A stretch of 64,000 nt of DNA, taken from CAWUFC02 sp963921335 (GTDB lineage: Bacteria; Pseudomonadota; Gammaproteobacteria; Pseudomonadales; Halieaceae). The DNA lies in the NCBI GenBank assembly GCA_963921335.3, contig CAWUFC020000001.1, forward strand, positions 1,054,001 to 1,118,000, given 5' to 3'. Numbering within the stretch: the first letter of the stretch is position 1; each line of letters opens with the position of its first letter. Below the pieces are notes generated by a model that saw only the letters and a program-made list of their open reading frames with translations, was not told the origin of the DNA and made no database searches. Shown piece by piece: positions 7,887 through 17,674 of the stretch. The position numbers and the translations under genes were made by a program.

Positions 7887-10688
7887 TCAGGATATAAAGA
7901 TCGTATCAGTGGCCGGCGCTGTCGCTACAGCCTTGATGCCGGTTTGACCGCTGAGTTCGATGATATTGGTGGTGCCCAGTGTGGCGCCGGTATTTTCTAC
8001 CGTCACCAGATAGGTATCACCTGAGAACTCGAACGCCGCCGTGTAGAACTTCTGGGCTCCATCGCCAGTATTGCGTAGCAATCCATCCGTCTCAATCACG
8101 GCAATCCACTCTGCCAGTGTATCGATCTTGTCCTTCTCGGTACCGAACAGGGTCACAATACCGCCGGTGCCGACACCCATCAAGGATACGGTCGCCTGGA
8201 TGTCCGTGGCGCTGCCAACAGCAGCTGCGGACACGTCAATCAGGTTGTTGCCCGGGTTGTTCACCACACCGCTGGCAATGTTGTTAGTCGTGGCAGTGGT
8301 GAGGTTAACCGTATCGTGATCCGCGGTCAGGGCAGCGTCGGTATAGTCGGTGATGACCGTGATGTCATTTTCGACCGATTCGCCATGCTTGATGTCGAAG
8401 GTATTCTTACCTTTACCGCCGGTCAGAATATCCTGGCCGCCGCCTGACACGATATTGTCGGATTGGGTAGTACCGATCAGGGTCTCATCGGCAGCCGTTC
8501 CTGTGACATTCACGGTATCGATATTGGTCAGGACCAGTTTGCTCAGGTCTGTTGACTGGGTATTGGCCTTCACGTTCACCGTGGTGGTGTCCGTGGTCTG
8601 GTCCGCCGTGATTTTAATCGAGCTGCCGGTCAGGCTGCCGCCCGGTAGGGTGATGGTGATGGTGCCGGCGTTGACCGTTTTATCCAGCACGATTTCTTCC
8701 ACACTGGCCAGTGCAAATGTGGAGGCTCCGCTGACGTCGGTCAGGTGTTTCATATGGACTGTGTCGGTGCCTGTGCCGCCATCAATCGCGACCGCGCCGG
8801 TCACTGTGCCCGCCATGTTAACCAGGTCATTGCCCGCCCCCAGGGTGCTGATGTCCAGGGTGCCTGCGAGGAAAGCTTCAGCTTCAACCGTGTCGACACT
8901 GGCCCCACCGGTGTAGCTGGTGGCAGCGGTATTGGTCACGGTGATGGTATTGGCCTTGGTGCCGCCAATTACCGAGATGGGGTTAGCCGTGTAAGCTTTC
9001 AGGGTAAAGGCCCCGGTCATCGCCGACGCATCAATCACCGAGCCGTTGGTGGTGGTGATCTCAATATCGCCCTTGCCGGTGAACACGGTTTTGTTGGTAC
9101 CCGCGACCAGGTTAGCAATGACGATATCTGAGGTGGCTTTCACCGTGGCAGTCAGGTCGGTGGCGCTGACATCCAGTTTGGTGGTGATGCTGTGGGCCGT
9201 ATCCACAGTGGCCGTCCAGGGGATGGCGGAACCCGATGTAAGAGTCAGGTCGGTCAGTGCGGTGCTGGTGGTGATGGTGGTGCCGCTGTTGATCTTGGCG
9301 GCACTGCTGGTGCCGTTTTTACCCAGCGTCACACCGCTCACGGCGAAGTTGGTGGCATCAAAGTTCATGGCTCCAACTGCTGCCAGGGTCAAGCCCAGGT
9401 CGACGGTGCCGCTGGTTTTGCCGTTGATCAGCGCCGAGGTTGTATTAACATCGGCCGCATCCATGCTCAGCGTGATGTTGCCCGTACCTTTCAACGTGGT
9501 CGTTGCGTTGGCTTCAGGGTCGTAATCAACCGTGGTGGCGCCAGAGGTTTGCAGGGTAGTCAGCGTACTGGTCTTGTTGTCCAGCTTTACGGTGCCCTTG
9601 GTGATGATGGTGTTGGGTACGCCGGCGGTGCCGGTAACATCAAGCGTCGTCGCCGAGCCGCCATCTACCGTGCCGCGATTCAGGCCAGCGACAGTCAGCG
9701 TCTTAATACCGGTGCTGGCAGTCACGTCATTGTCGGCCACTGCATTCACGGTGGCATTGCCATTAAAGCCGTTGTAGCTGGATTTAACAACGATCTTGCC
9801 GCGGGTGATGTTCGTCGCATTGATGGCAGCGTCATTACCCTTGAGCAGGTTCAGGCTGACATTAATGGTTTCGACATTGGTAATGGTGACCGCCGGGGCG
9901 GCTTCTTTACCATCGTAGGTCAGGTTGGCAACATCCGCGTCGGTAAAGCTAGCGTCGACCAGGAAGTCATTAGCCTGGATGGTGCCAGCGGCACCCGTGA
10001 AGGTGTCGTTGTTATTGCCCGAGTTGATCAGGTCCTGACTGGTGGTCAGTGTATAGCTCTTGGACGGGTCAGTGCCCGGCTCTGGTTCCGGCTCGGGTTC
10101 GGGCTCTGGCTCGGGTTCCGGCTCGGGTTCCGGCTCAGGCGTTTCGCCGTCGATGATGATCTGGTCGACCAGATCCTCGGCGGCAGCTTTGCCGACGATG
10201 ACAGACAGGGTGCTGTCGTCTACCGCAGCTAGCAAGTCTTGTGCATCGGGAATGTTCTCTGCGGTATAGGGAGCATTTTTCTCAGCAGCATCGGCTGTGA
10301 AGTGGTTGCCAACCTCTACTTTGTTATCCAGAGTGGTTTCGTCCACCCCTGAGGCGCCGTTGGCAATGTCCAGGGCAATGGAGGCCAGGCTAAGGCGGCC
10401 ACTTTCCAGCGCATCGACGTAAAACGCCAAACCGGCAGCATCAGCATCGCGGTTAAACATTTGCTGGTACAGCGCGTTTACCAGATCTTCTGAGTCGTTC
10501 AGATTGTTGTCTTCAATCCAGTCCAGATACTCCTGAGAGGCACCGAAGTCTTCCAGTACCTTGTCGACATTGTTGGAGGCAGTGAACTCGTCGATCCAGA
10601 ACGCCAGACCGGCTGCGTCTGCAGGTCGTCCGTAATAGGACACGTAGAGTTGCTGTGCTGCTGCTACGATTTCTTCATTAGTGGCCAT
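7887..10688 (-). CDS. Large RsaA-like RTX/S-layer-type surface protein with N-terminal DUF4214 (paralog 2)
   Basis: This 933-residue protein starts with MATNEEIVAAAQQLYVSYYGRP, has GGGGAG 10 nt before its ATG, and has the same architecture as the protein at 446-3418. DUF4214 occupies residues 1 to about 130. A strictly alternating Pro-Glu linker, (PE)10-P, lies at about residues 184-204. A long Thr-rich beta region follows. One short RTX block (SGGGQDILTGGKGKNTFDI) precedes the C-terminal secretion-like end (FEFSGDTYLVTVENTG, NIIELSGQTGIK, ending FIS). It has no Sec signal peptide. The Pro-Glu linker is absent from the two paralogs and probably acts as a rigid spacer between the DUF4214 head and the beta region. 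The predicted role is surface-layer or adhesin subunit. The gene is followed by a strong terminator at 7847-7878. Confidence 0.8.
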   Translation of the reverse strand: MATNEEIVAAAQQLYVSYYGRPADAAGLAFWIDEFTASNNVDKVLEDFGASQEYLDWIEDNNLNDSEDLVNALYQQMFNRDADAAGLAFYVDALESGRLSLASIALDIANGASGVDETTLDNKVEVGNHFTADAAEKNAPYTAENIPDAQDLLAAVDDSTLSVIVGKAAAEDLVDQIIIDGETPEPEPEPEPEPEPEPEPEPEPGTDPSKSYTLTTSQDLINSGNNNDTFTGAAGTIQANDFLVDASFTDADVANLTYDGKEAAPAVTITNVETINVSLNLLKGNDAAINATNITRGKIVVKSSYNGFNGNATVNAVADNDVTASTGIKTLTVAGLNRGTVDGGSATTLDVTGTAGVPNTIITKGTVKLDNKTSTLTTLQTSGATTVDYDPEANATTTLKGTGNITLSMDAADVNTTSALINGKTSGTVDLGLTLAAVGAMNFDATNFAVSGVTLGKNGTSSAAKINSGTTITTSTALTDLTLTSGSAIPWTATVDTAHSITTKLDVSATDLTATVKATSDIVIANLVAGTNKTVFTGKGDIEITTTNGSVIDASAMTGAFTLKAYTANPISVIGGTKANTITVTNTAATSYTGGASVDTVEAEAFLAGTLDISTLGAGNDLVNMAGTVTGAVAIDGGTGTDTVHMKHLTDVSGASTFALASVEEIVLDKTVNAGTITITLPGGSLTGSSIKITADQTTDTTTVNVKANTQSTDLSKLVLTNIDTVNVTGTAADETLIGTTQSDNIVSGGGQDILTGGKGKNTFDIKHGESVENDITVITDYTDAALTADHDTVNLTTATTNNIASGVVNNPGNNLIDVSAAAVGSATDIQATVSLMGVGTGGIVTLFGTEKDKIDTLAEWIAVIETDGLLRNTGDGAQKFYTAAFEFSGDTYLVTVENTGATLGTTNIIELSGQTGIKAVATAPATDTIFIS
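10077..10139 (-). repeat. Hexanucleotide-type repeat encoding a (PE)10-P linker
   Basis: Twenty-one codons alternate Pro and Glu inside surface-protein gene 2. The units are near-identical 6-nt and 12-nt steps (GAGCCG, GAACCC and variants), so the tract could change length by slippage in steps of six while staying in frame. Confidence 0.85.
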
Positions 10689-10852
10689 GCTGTAATTGCT
10701 CCCCTATCCACAATTTAGGTATTTATCGCTTCATAATAGCACAGTGAATTGAAAGGAAAAGTAAATCTAGCCTTAGTTAGATTCACATTTTTCTTGCAGT
10801 ATCAGGTGCTTGGAATGCTTTTCTTATGCCGGATATGAAATCATAATTTGAG

Positions 10853-13574
10853 TTATGTGATCAGGACCGTGCCGCTACTTGCAATCCCGTTGTCTGACAG
10901 GGCAGATACGGCAGTCAAACCGTTAAGCTGTATCAGGTTAACGGTGGCACCGAGGCTAACCAGCGTACCAGTATTGAGCGGCGGCAGGTTTTCTGAACCG
11001 TCGTCTTCAATCAGGTAGGCGTTGGCGCCATAGCGAAATACCAGGCTGTTGGCAGTGCCGTCGGCCAGCGCTGTTCGCGCCAGAGTGATCCATTCATCCA
11101 GCGAATTGGCGAGACTGGTGTCGCTGCTTGAGCCCAGCAACGTCATGACCCCATCTTTTACCTGGATAGTCACAGGCCCGCTGGCATCGGTGAAGATGGC
11201 GGCGGCTTCAGCGTAATAGAGACGCGCCAGGCTGCCTGTCGTGGTAGTAGCGACATCAATGGAGCTGTCTGCGGCAACGCTGGAGCTGGCGAGGGTAACG
11301 ACATCGTCCAGTGCCTGGTAATCGGCAATCTGGGCGGTACTGTCAGCCGTTGAGTCCCCTGCGGTGAACAAGAACGTGTCTTTGCCCGCGCCGCCAACGA
11401 GCAGGTCTGCGCCGTCTGCGGGGGACGATGCGATCACTACCTGAACTGCCATAAAGCGTCTCGGCGCTGGTCTGGCCGGTGATGATGAACTCATCAATGT
11501 CCACCAGCGTCAGTCTGCTGAGATCGGTGCTGCTGGTGTCGGCACTGACATTGATCGTGGTCACATCGATGGGTTCGATTGCTTCGAACGTCAGTGCCTG
11601 GCCGCTCAATTCACTGCCCTTGAAGCTGGCTTCAAGTGCATCGGCGCTGTTGATAGTGGGGTTGGGCAGTTGAATGGTTTCGAAGCCCGTAAACGTAAAT
11701 GCTTTGAATGACGCTGTGTTGAGTTTGTTCTCGATCGTGAGCGTGTCAGTGCCGATACCCCCTGTCAGTGTGATCTCGGCGACGCTACTGATAGGTAGGC
11801 GGACGGTGTCATTACCGGCCCCCAGGTCGGCATTTAGCGAGCCGCTGTTTAAGGCTGAGGCATTAACGCTGTCACGACCTGTGCCGCCTTTATAGACGGT
11901 GGTGCTGCCGGTTGGCACGCTATAGTCTGCACCGCCCGGTCCTGTGGTAAGCGTCAGAGTATTGTTGGTCGTCGCTAGCAGGCTGAGGTTTGCTGCCAGC
12001 GCGCCAGCATGTATTTCTCCGGCATCCGTAGAGCCGATGGTCAGTGATCCGCTGCCTGTTAAAGTCACTGGGTTGCTGCCTACGCGCAGATCATCAATCG
12101 TGTTGGTGCCACTGACCTCTAGCGTGCTTGTCAGGTTGGCCGCGGTCAGGTTCAGCAGGCCGATGGAGTGCGCCGTACTTACGGTCACTGCTGAGCTGCC
12201 ACTGAGCGCGGGTGAGATGAGCAGGGTGCTCATATCCTGGCTGGTGAGTAGCCTGGCGCTGTTGCTGATCGAGGCAGATACCGAGTTGCTGCCAACTAGT
12301 TGTATCTGGTCTACCTGGAATTTGCTGGCGTTAAAGGCGCTGGCATCTGTGCGCACGGTGCTGATGGCATTGACCGAGTTGTCCGTGATCGAGTGCGCGG
12401 GGTTTATATCCTCTGCCTGCATGATCAGGGTCAGGTCCTGGCTGCCTTCGAGTGTGGTGGCGAATGCGCTCGGTGAGTCATAGCGAATCTCGGCTGCTTC
12501 GGTGGTCTGCAGTCTGACTGCCTGGGTGCCGCTCACAGTGAGATCTATGTCGCCATTCACAGTGACGAGGGATGTGTTAGCTGTGCTGCCTTCAATCGTC
12601 AGACCCAGGGCGCCGCCAGCATCCACCGAACCTGTGGTAAGCCCTTTGACTTCGAGTTGGCTGACGGCATTGCCCGCAATAATGGCGTTTGCCCCTGCGC
12701 CAGAAAGTGCTGCCTGGCCATTAAAACCCAGTTTCTCGGAATTTATGGTGATCCGCGCGCCGGTGATACCGCTGGCATTAAACGGCGCCTCTTCGCCATT
12801 AAAGACGTCAACCAACACATTGATCCGTTCAATGTTGGAAATGGTTGCGGCAGAGGCCGCCTCTGTCTGTACAACGGTTAAGAGGTCGTCATCGGTATTG
12901 GTTTTGTCAGCGATAAAGTCCGGTGCGGTCAGTGTGGCACTGGTGGCCTCGAAGGTGTCGTTGCCATCTCCGGATTCGATCAGGTCAGCCCCAGCGGTCA
13001 GGATGTACCGTATGGCTGGGTCCGGTGTGTCGCGATCGATGATTTCGGCGCTGAGTTCCCCAGCCCGCACATTGCCGACGATGAGCGTACTCTCCCGATC
13101 GTCGACGCCTGCGAGCAGCAGCTGAGTTTCCGGGATATGAATACTGCGATAGTTGGCGCCGGCGGATTCAACCGCGGCGGTGAAGGTGTTGGCAACGCTG
13201 ATTTTGTTGGCCAGCGTTTGCGCATCAGTGGGGTCAGTCGCGCGCTGGGCGCCCAGTGCAATGTCCAGTGCGATGCTGGCCAATGTCGCCTGTCCGCTGG
13301 CGAGCAGGGTGGTGTAGAAGTCCATGCCCTGCGGATCGGCATCCCGGTTGAACATCTGCTGATACAATGCGTTGATGAGCTGCTGAGGGCTGGCGTTGGC
13401 GTGTGTAATCAGGAATTCCGCAGAGCTGCCGAAAGCGGCCAGGGCCTGGTCGAGGTTGTTGCTTTGCTCGAATTGCTCCACCCAGTAGTAGAGTCCGCCA
13501 GGATCAGCCGGTCTTCCGTAGTACGACACGTAGAGTTGCTGGGCTTTACTAATGAGGTCTTCTGCGTTCAGCAT
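10853..13574 (-). pseudogene. RsaA-like RTX/S-layer-type surface protein (paralog 3), interrupted by a 1-nt insertion
   Basis: The frame starting at 13574 (MLNAEDLISKAQQLYVSYYGRP, DUF4214) carries the paralog architecture to ETLYGSSGSDRIV, then shifts into an Arg-rich tail and stops. A second frame continues with ADGADLLVGGAGKDTFLF and reaches the secretion-like C-terminus (FRYGANAYLIEDDGS, NLIQLNG) at 10853. The break is a run of five G on the plus strand (11420-11424). With four, the join reads DRIVPADGADLLVGGAGKDTF, which aligns with the paralog 2 block (DNIVSGGGQDILTGGKGKNTF) with no gap, giving 906 residues. The start has no strong ribosome binding site. It is divergent from the sulfotransferase at 13646. 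As given, the product would lack its export signal and would not reach the surface. Confidence 0.8.
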
Positions 13575-13645
13575 GTTTGATCCGGGACGGCCTAATAACT
13601 ACCCAGCACTATACCAGCAATGTATCTCTCTTCGAAGCTAAGTCT

Positions 13646-15897
13646 ATGAATGTACAGGAAATTAGTGACAGCCAATTGCTGGATGTACGGGCTTGGCACC
13701 GTCGTGCCGAGTACGCAAAAGTGTGCGACCTCATCACCGGAGGGGCAGTCGCCGAGGCGCCGGAGGCGGGGTTGCTGTGGGGGCTATCTCTGTTGATGGC
13801 GGGCCGTGGTGAGGAAGCCGCAGCAATATTGGAGCAGGCCATGCTGACACAACCCGCTCATCATGCCTGGCGGTCAGATTATGCGCTGGCGCTGCTGATT
13901 GCAGGGCGTATCGACGAAGCGGCCCAGATGATTGAAGCCGTCGTGAATGATGAGGGTGATGCTGTTGACTACGGCCGGCTGGCGGCGGTGCGACTGGCAC
14001 AGCGTGATGCCGATGCCGGTAAGGCGTTCTATCAGGAAGCCATTTTGCGGGAACCAGGTCGCGCCGAATGGCACATGAACCTGGCATCCCTGCAAGTTCG
14101 GGGTCAGCAGTTAGAGGAAGCACTTACTAACTATGACCGCGCAGTAAATTTGAACCCAGAGTTGGCTCAGGCTCAGGCTGCGCGGCAGCAGTTGCTGGTG
14201 TCACTAGAGCGCACCGAGGAGTTGGTGGACGAGTTGCACGCTCGTCACAAAGAAGATGAATCGGTGCTGGAACATCGCCTGGCCCTGGCCCGAGCCTATC
14301 TGCTGGATGAACGTTTTACCGACGCCGTGCAGTTGTTGCGAGCTGCGCTGACACCCATTAAGGCCTTGTTGCCAACTGATTCGGAGGTCGAGGCCTCAGA
14401 AACTACCGCTGAAGTGTTGCAGGAGCAGCGTCTGTTGCGTGCTGCATTGGCAGATATGCTCAACGCTCGTGCGCGTTACGGTATGGCCTTACAACTCTTC
14501 TATCAGCTGGAACGCCTGCAAGAGGCATCCGACCTCGATCTGGATACCTCAATTATCCATTGTCTCCTGGAGATGGGGCGAGTTGAAGAAGCTGGCGAGC
14601 GCCTGCAAGGGCTGGTCGACACAGACCCGGATGCCTTTCGTGTGAAAAGCTTGCGAGCCCACTATTGCTCGGAAACCGGCGACTACCAGGCGGCCGAAAC
14701 CATTCTGCGGGAGCTGCTGGAGGTGCAGCCCGGCAACGCCGCCTTTCTGACCCAGCTGGGTCATACGCTGCTGTGGATTGGGCGCCTTGATGAGGCCGCT
14801 GACTGCTTCCAGCAGGCCAGCGCGATCCAGCCCATGGCGTTGGCCAATCTGGTGCGAACTGGCAAGATGCCGGAAGAACCGGCGGCGGTTGCGCACATGG
14901 AGGCATTTGCCGATAGTCCACTGAATGCCAAAGAGGCGCGTTCGAGCATGGCTTTTGCCCTGGCAGAATTGCATGACAAGCAGGGCGATCACGAGCGGGC
15001 GTTTCGTTACCTGGAGCAGGGTAATCAGTTCCAACGGGAGCAGCTCGACTACAGCCCAGACATGTTCTCGCACCGGGTTGATCGCCTCATTGCGATTTTT
15101 GATGAGGCGTTTTTTGCCGGTTTGGCGCCCATCCGGGAATCCGACCGAACCCCGGTTTTTGTCGTTGGTATGCCGCGATCGGGAACCTCCCTGACCGAGC
15201 AGATTTTAAGCAGTCACAGCCAGGTGTTTGGCGCGGGTGAACTGGACTTGTTGCCGGTGTTAACGCGGCTCATGCCCAAAGCCATTGGCAGTGCCAAGCC
15301 CTTTCCCGGCTGTATGCAGGACATGACCCCTGAACTGCGTGAAGAGGCGGCTCGATATTACCTGTTTGGGCTTCTGCAGTACGACGAGGAAGCAGCCTAC
15401 GTGGTCGACAAAATGCCGCATAATTTCATGAACGTGGGGCTAATTGCGTCGATATTGCCAAAAGCAAGATTGTGCATGTGCGCCGGGATCCGCGCGACGT
15501 GGGGTTGTCAAACTACCAGCAAAACTTCAAGGCGAGACACGGCGGAATGGGGTATGCTTTCGACCTTGAGCATACCGCTCGTCAACTCAATGACTATCAC
15601 CGCGTTATGGAACACTGGCGTTCCGTATTGCCTGGTCGTGTCTTCGAGTTCGATTACGAGGAATTAGTGGAACGACAGGCTGAGGTGACAGCGGAACTGT
15701 TCGCCCATGTAGGGCTCGAAGTAGAGGCGGGTGCCGAGAGTTTTCACACGCTTGAGCGAGCAGTGCGTACTGCCAGCGTATCGCAGGTACGGCGCCCTAT
15801 GTACAGCTCTTCAAAACAGAAATGGCGACGCTACGAGCGGCAGTTGGCACCTTTAATAGACAATCTCGATACTGCCCTGCTGGCCGGCAGGGATTGA
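13646..15897 (+). pseudogene. TPR-sulfotransferase B, reading frame interrupted by a 1-nt deletion
   Basis: The first frame (ATG 13646; a TTG at 13577 is possible but has no ribosome binding site) encodes TPR repeats over about the first 430 residues, then the sulfotransferase start with GMPRSGTSLTEQILSSH near residue 510. It loses frame after GLIASILPKA. The rest, beginning with the 3'-phosphate motif HVRRDPRDVGLS, is in another frame and ends at 15897. Adding one A near 15460-15468 restores LPKAKIVHVRRDPRD and a protein of 750 residues. It is a distant paralog of the gene at 5694-7743 and lies 29 nt before the second metzincin-like gene, so the two probably form one transcript. PAPS-dependent sulfation of a surface glycan or protein is inferred. 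Confidence 0.8.
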
Positions 15898-15926
15898 TTG
15901 AATGACAACGATCAGTGCAGTAATTC

Positions 15927-17591
15927 ATGAAAAATTCAGTGCAGTACATCGAACCGGAGCCGGGCGCTACAGTCAACGCGCTGTTAACTGACTATCGCTG
16001 GGCCTATCTGCCTGGAGAGACGCTAGAAATTAGATACAGCTTCTATGACAGTGATTCCCAGTTCTTTGTCGATAGCAGATTTGGTTACGATCGCGACGAT
16101 CCACTTTACGATCTTCCGTTTCGCGACGGTTTTGGCGGCCTCAGTGAAGAGCAGCGTGACTATACACGCGACTATTTCGATGTGATTGAAACCGCCGTTG
16201 ATATTCGGTTTGTCGAGGTCGAAGACAGTCTGGACTCCGACATTCGCATCGGTATCACTGACTTGAGCCTGGAAAATGCCGACGGACTGGCCTTCTTGCC
16301 CTCGCCGGATTTAACCCCTTTCGATCGATCCCCGGAGACCTTTCACGACAGCACAGGTCTCGGCGGTGATGTCTGGCTGGATGTATCGCTTGATCCCTTT
16401 TTCTTTCCCGAGGTGGTGGTGCACGAAGTGGGGCGCGCCCTGGGATTGGCGCACCCTTTTCAGAATGGCTTTCGAGAACGGCGTGGTGTCGATAATGTGA
16501 TTCTGGATGGGGAGCTGGATTACAACCGTTACACGGCGATGGCCTATGAACTGTATCCCAGCAGTGTGCGCGATGCTGATGTCTTGTTTACCTCGACCGT
16601 CGCAACCCTGATGCCTCTGGATTTGGAGGCCCTTCAGTTTTTGTACGGCGAATCGCGCGATGATGGCAATGACGTGTATTTAGTTGACGATCTGGAAGGT
16701 GACTTTGAGTTGGGTTCCCTGACCTTTGATGATGCCGATTTGCACAAACTCGTGAATAGCTATATCACCATTGATGACGCAGGCGGTTACAACGCCCTGG
16801 TGTTGAACCTTGATCAGGATCTGCGCATCGAGCTAAATGGTGGTGAGTGGAGCAACACAGAGGGTGGCTTGCTAACCCGCCAGTTCGATGATCCTAATCT
16901 GTTCCTTGACGCCGATACCAGCCTGGATGAGCTGCATTTCACAGGCAGTGGGGAGCACGCAGCCAGTTTTGATGCGCGTCCATTGAGTGCCTATAAGTTT
17001 GTTGAATCCGAAGCCGGTACGCGTGTGCAGGCTGTGGATGGGCCATTGGATGTGTTGGTGGTTGGCGCTGAACAGTTAAGTTTTGCCGATATTGACCTGG
17101 CGGTGGATGGTTTGCGCGGCGAAATTAATGCCCGCAACCAGGGCCTGTTGTTGGACTCAGATCGGCCTCTCTACCAGTCCCGGATAGGCGGTGATGCAGA
17201 AGACGTCTCCGTATTGGAAGCGCAGCTTTATCGTCTTTACTACGGCGGGTTGGGGCGCGCGCCGGACCGGGGCGGATTTGAATGGTGGACAGAGCAGTTG
17301 CAAGACGGTGTCTATGATTTTGCCGAAGTCGCCAGCAGGTTTATCGGTTCGCCAGAATTCAAAGGCCTGGCAGATGTCGATGGCAACGGGCGCATCTCCG
17401 ATGCGGAATTTCTCGACAATATGTACCTGAACGTTTTTGGCCGGGAGCCCGATGAGGCCGGTTACGCCTTTTGGCTGGGCGAACTCTCGTCTGGCAAATT
17501 CACCCAGCCACTCGCCTTCGCCAACATGGTGCAGTCTGATGAGTTTGTGTTGCTGACTGCCGGCACTGTCGGTGACTTTATCTTCCTTTGA
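15927..17591 (+). CDS. Metzincin-like (M10-type) protein with HExxRxxGxxH zinc helix and C-terminal DUF4214 containing an EF-hand
   Basis: This is a 554-residue paralog of the protein at 3842-5671. The serralysin-like N-terminal domain has a nearly intact zinc helix, HEVGRALGLAHP (166-177), except that the second zinc His is Arg170. A Met-turn-like segment (YTAMAYE) follows. It lacks the RTX repeats of the paralog; the middle (about 350-400) shows no calcium nonapeptides. The C-terminal DUF4214 (AQLYRLYYGGLGRAPDRGGFEWW) contains DVDGNGRISDAE (483-494), a textbook EF-hand calcium loop, between its halves. Losing one of three zinc His residues usually abolishes metzincin activity, so it is probably a binding or structural protein. 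It lies just downstream of sulfotransferase B. Confidence 0.8.
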   Translation: MKNSVQYIEPEPGATVNALLTDYRWAYLPGETLEIRYSFYDSDSQFFVDSRFGYDRDDPLYDLPFRDGFGGLSEEQRDYTRDYFDVIETAVDIRFVEVEDSLDSDIRIGITDLSLENADGLAFLPSPDLTPFDRSPETFHDSTGLGGDVWLDVSLDPFFFPEVVVHEVGRALGLAHPFQNGFRERRGVDNVILDGELDYNRYTAMAYELYPSSVRDADVLFTSTVATLMPLDLEALQFLYGESRDDGNDVYLVDDLEGDFELGSLTFDDADLHKLVNSYITIDDAGGYNALVLNLDQDLRIELNGGEWSNTEGGLLTRQFDDPNLFLDADTSLDELHFTGSGEHAASFDARPLSAYKFVESEAGTRVQAVDGPLDVLVVGAEQLSFADIDLAVDGLRGEINARNQGLLLDSDRPLYQSRIGGDAEDVSVLEAQLYRLYYGGLGRAPDRGGFEWWTEQLQDGVYDFAEVASRFIGSPEFKGLADVDGNGRISDAEFLDNMYLNVFGREPDEAGYAFWLGELSSGKFTQPLAFANMVQSDEFVLLTAGTVGDFIFL

Positions 17592-17674
17592 TGTCAGCCA
17601 GGGAGTTCGTCATCCGGGATGGGCATGGCGCGTTATATAAAAGATAATATTATTTTTGTGGCCAGGGAGGCCCA

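Noticed and set aside
10077..10139. CRISPR-like array
   Set aside because: The repeats are in frame, 6 nt long, without spacers, and encode Pro-Glu.
9192..10232. 346-codon plus-strand frame over surface gene 2
   Set aside because: Gly/Arg-rich shadow of the repetitive minus-strand gene; ends in low-complexity GFRLGF-type repeats that mirror the Pro-Glu linker.
6744..15470. Programmed ribosomal frameshifting at the C or A runs of the interrupted genes
   Set aside because: No slippery heptamer with a downstream pseudoknot was seen, the needed shifts differ in direction, and no known family member uses it. Read error or mutation is simpler.
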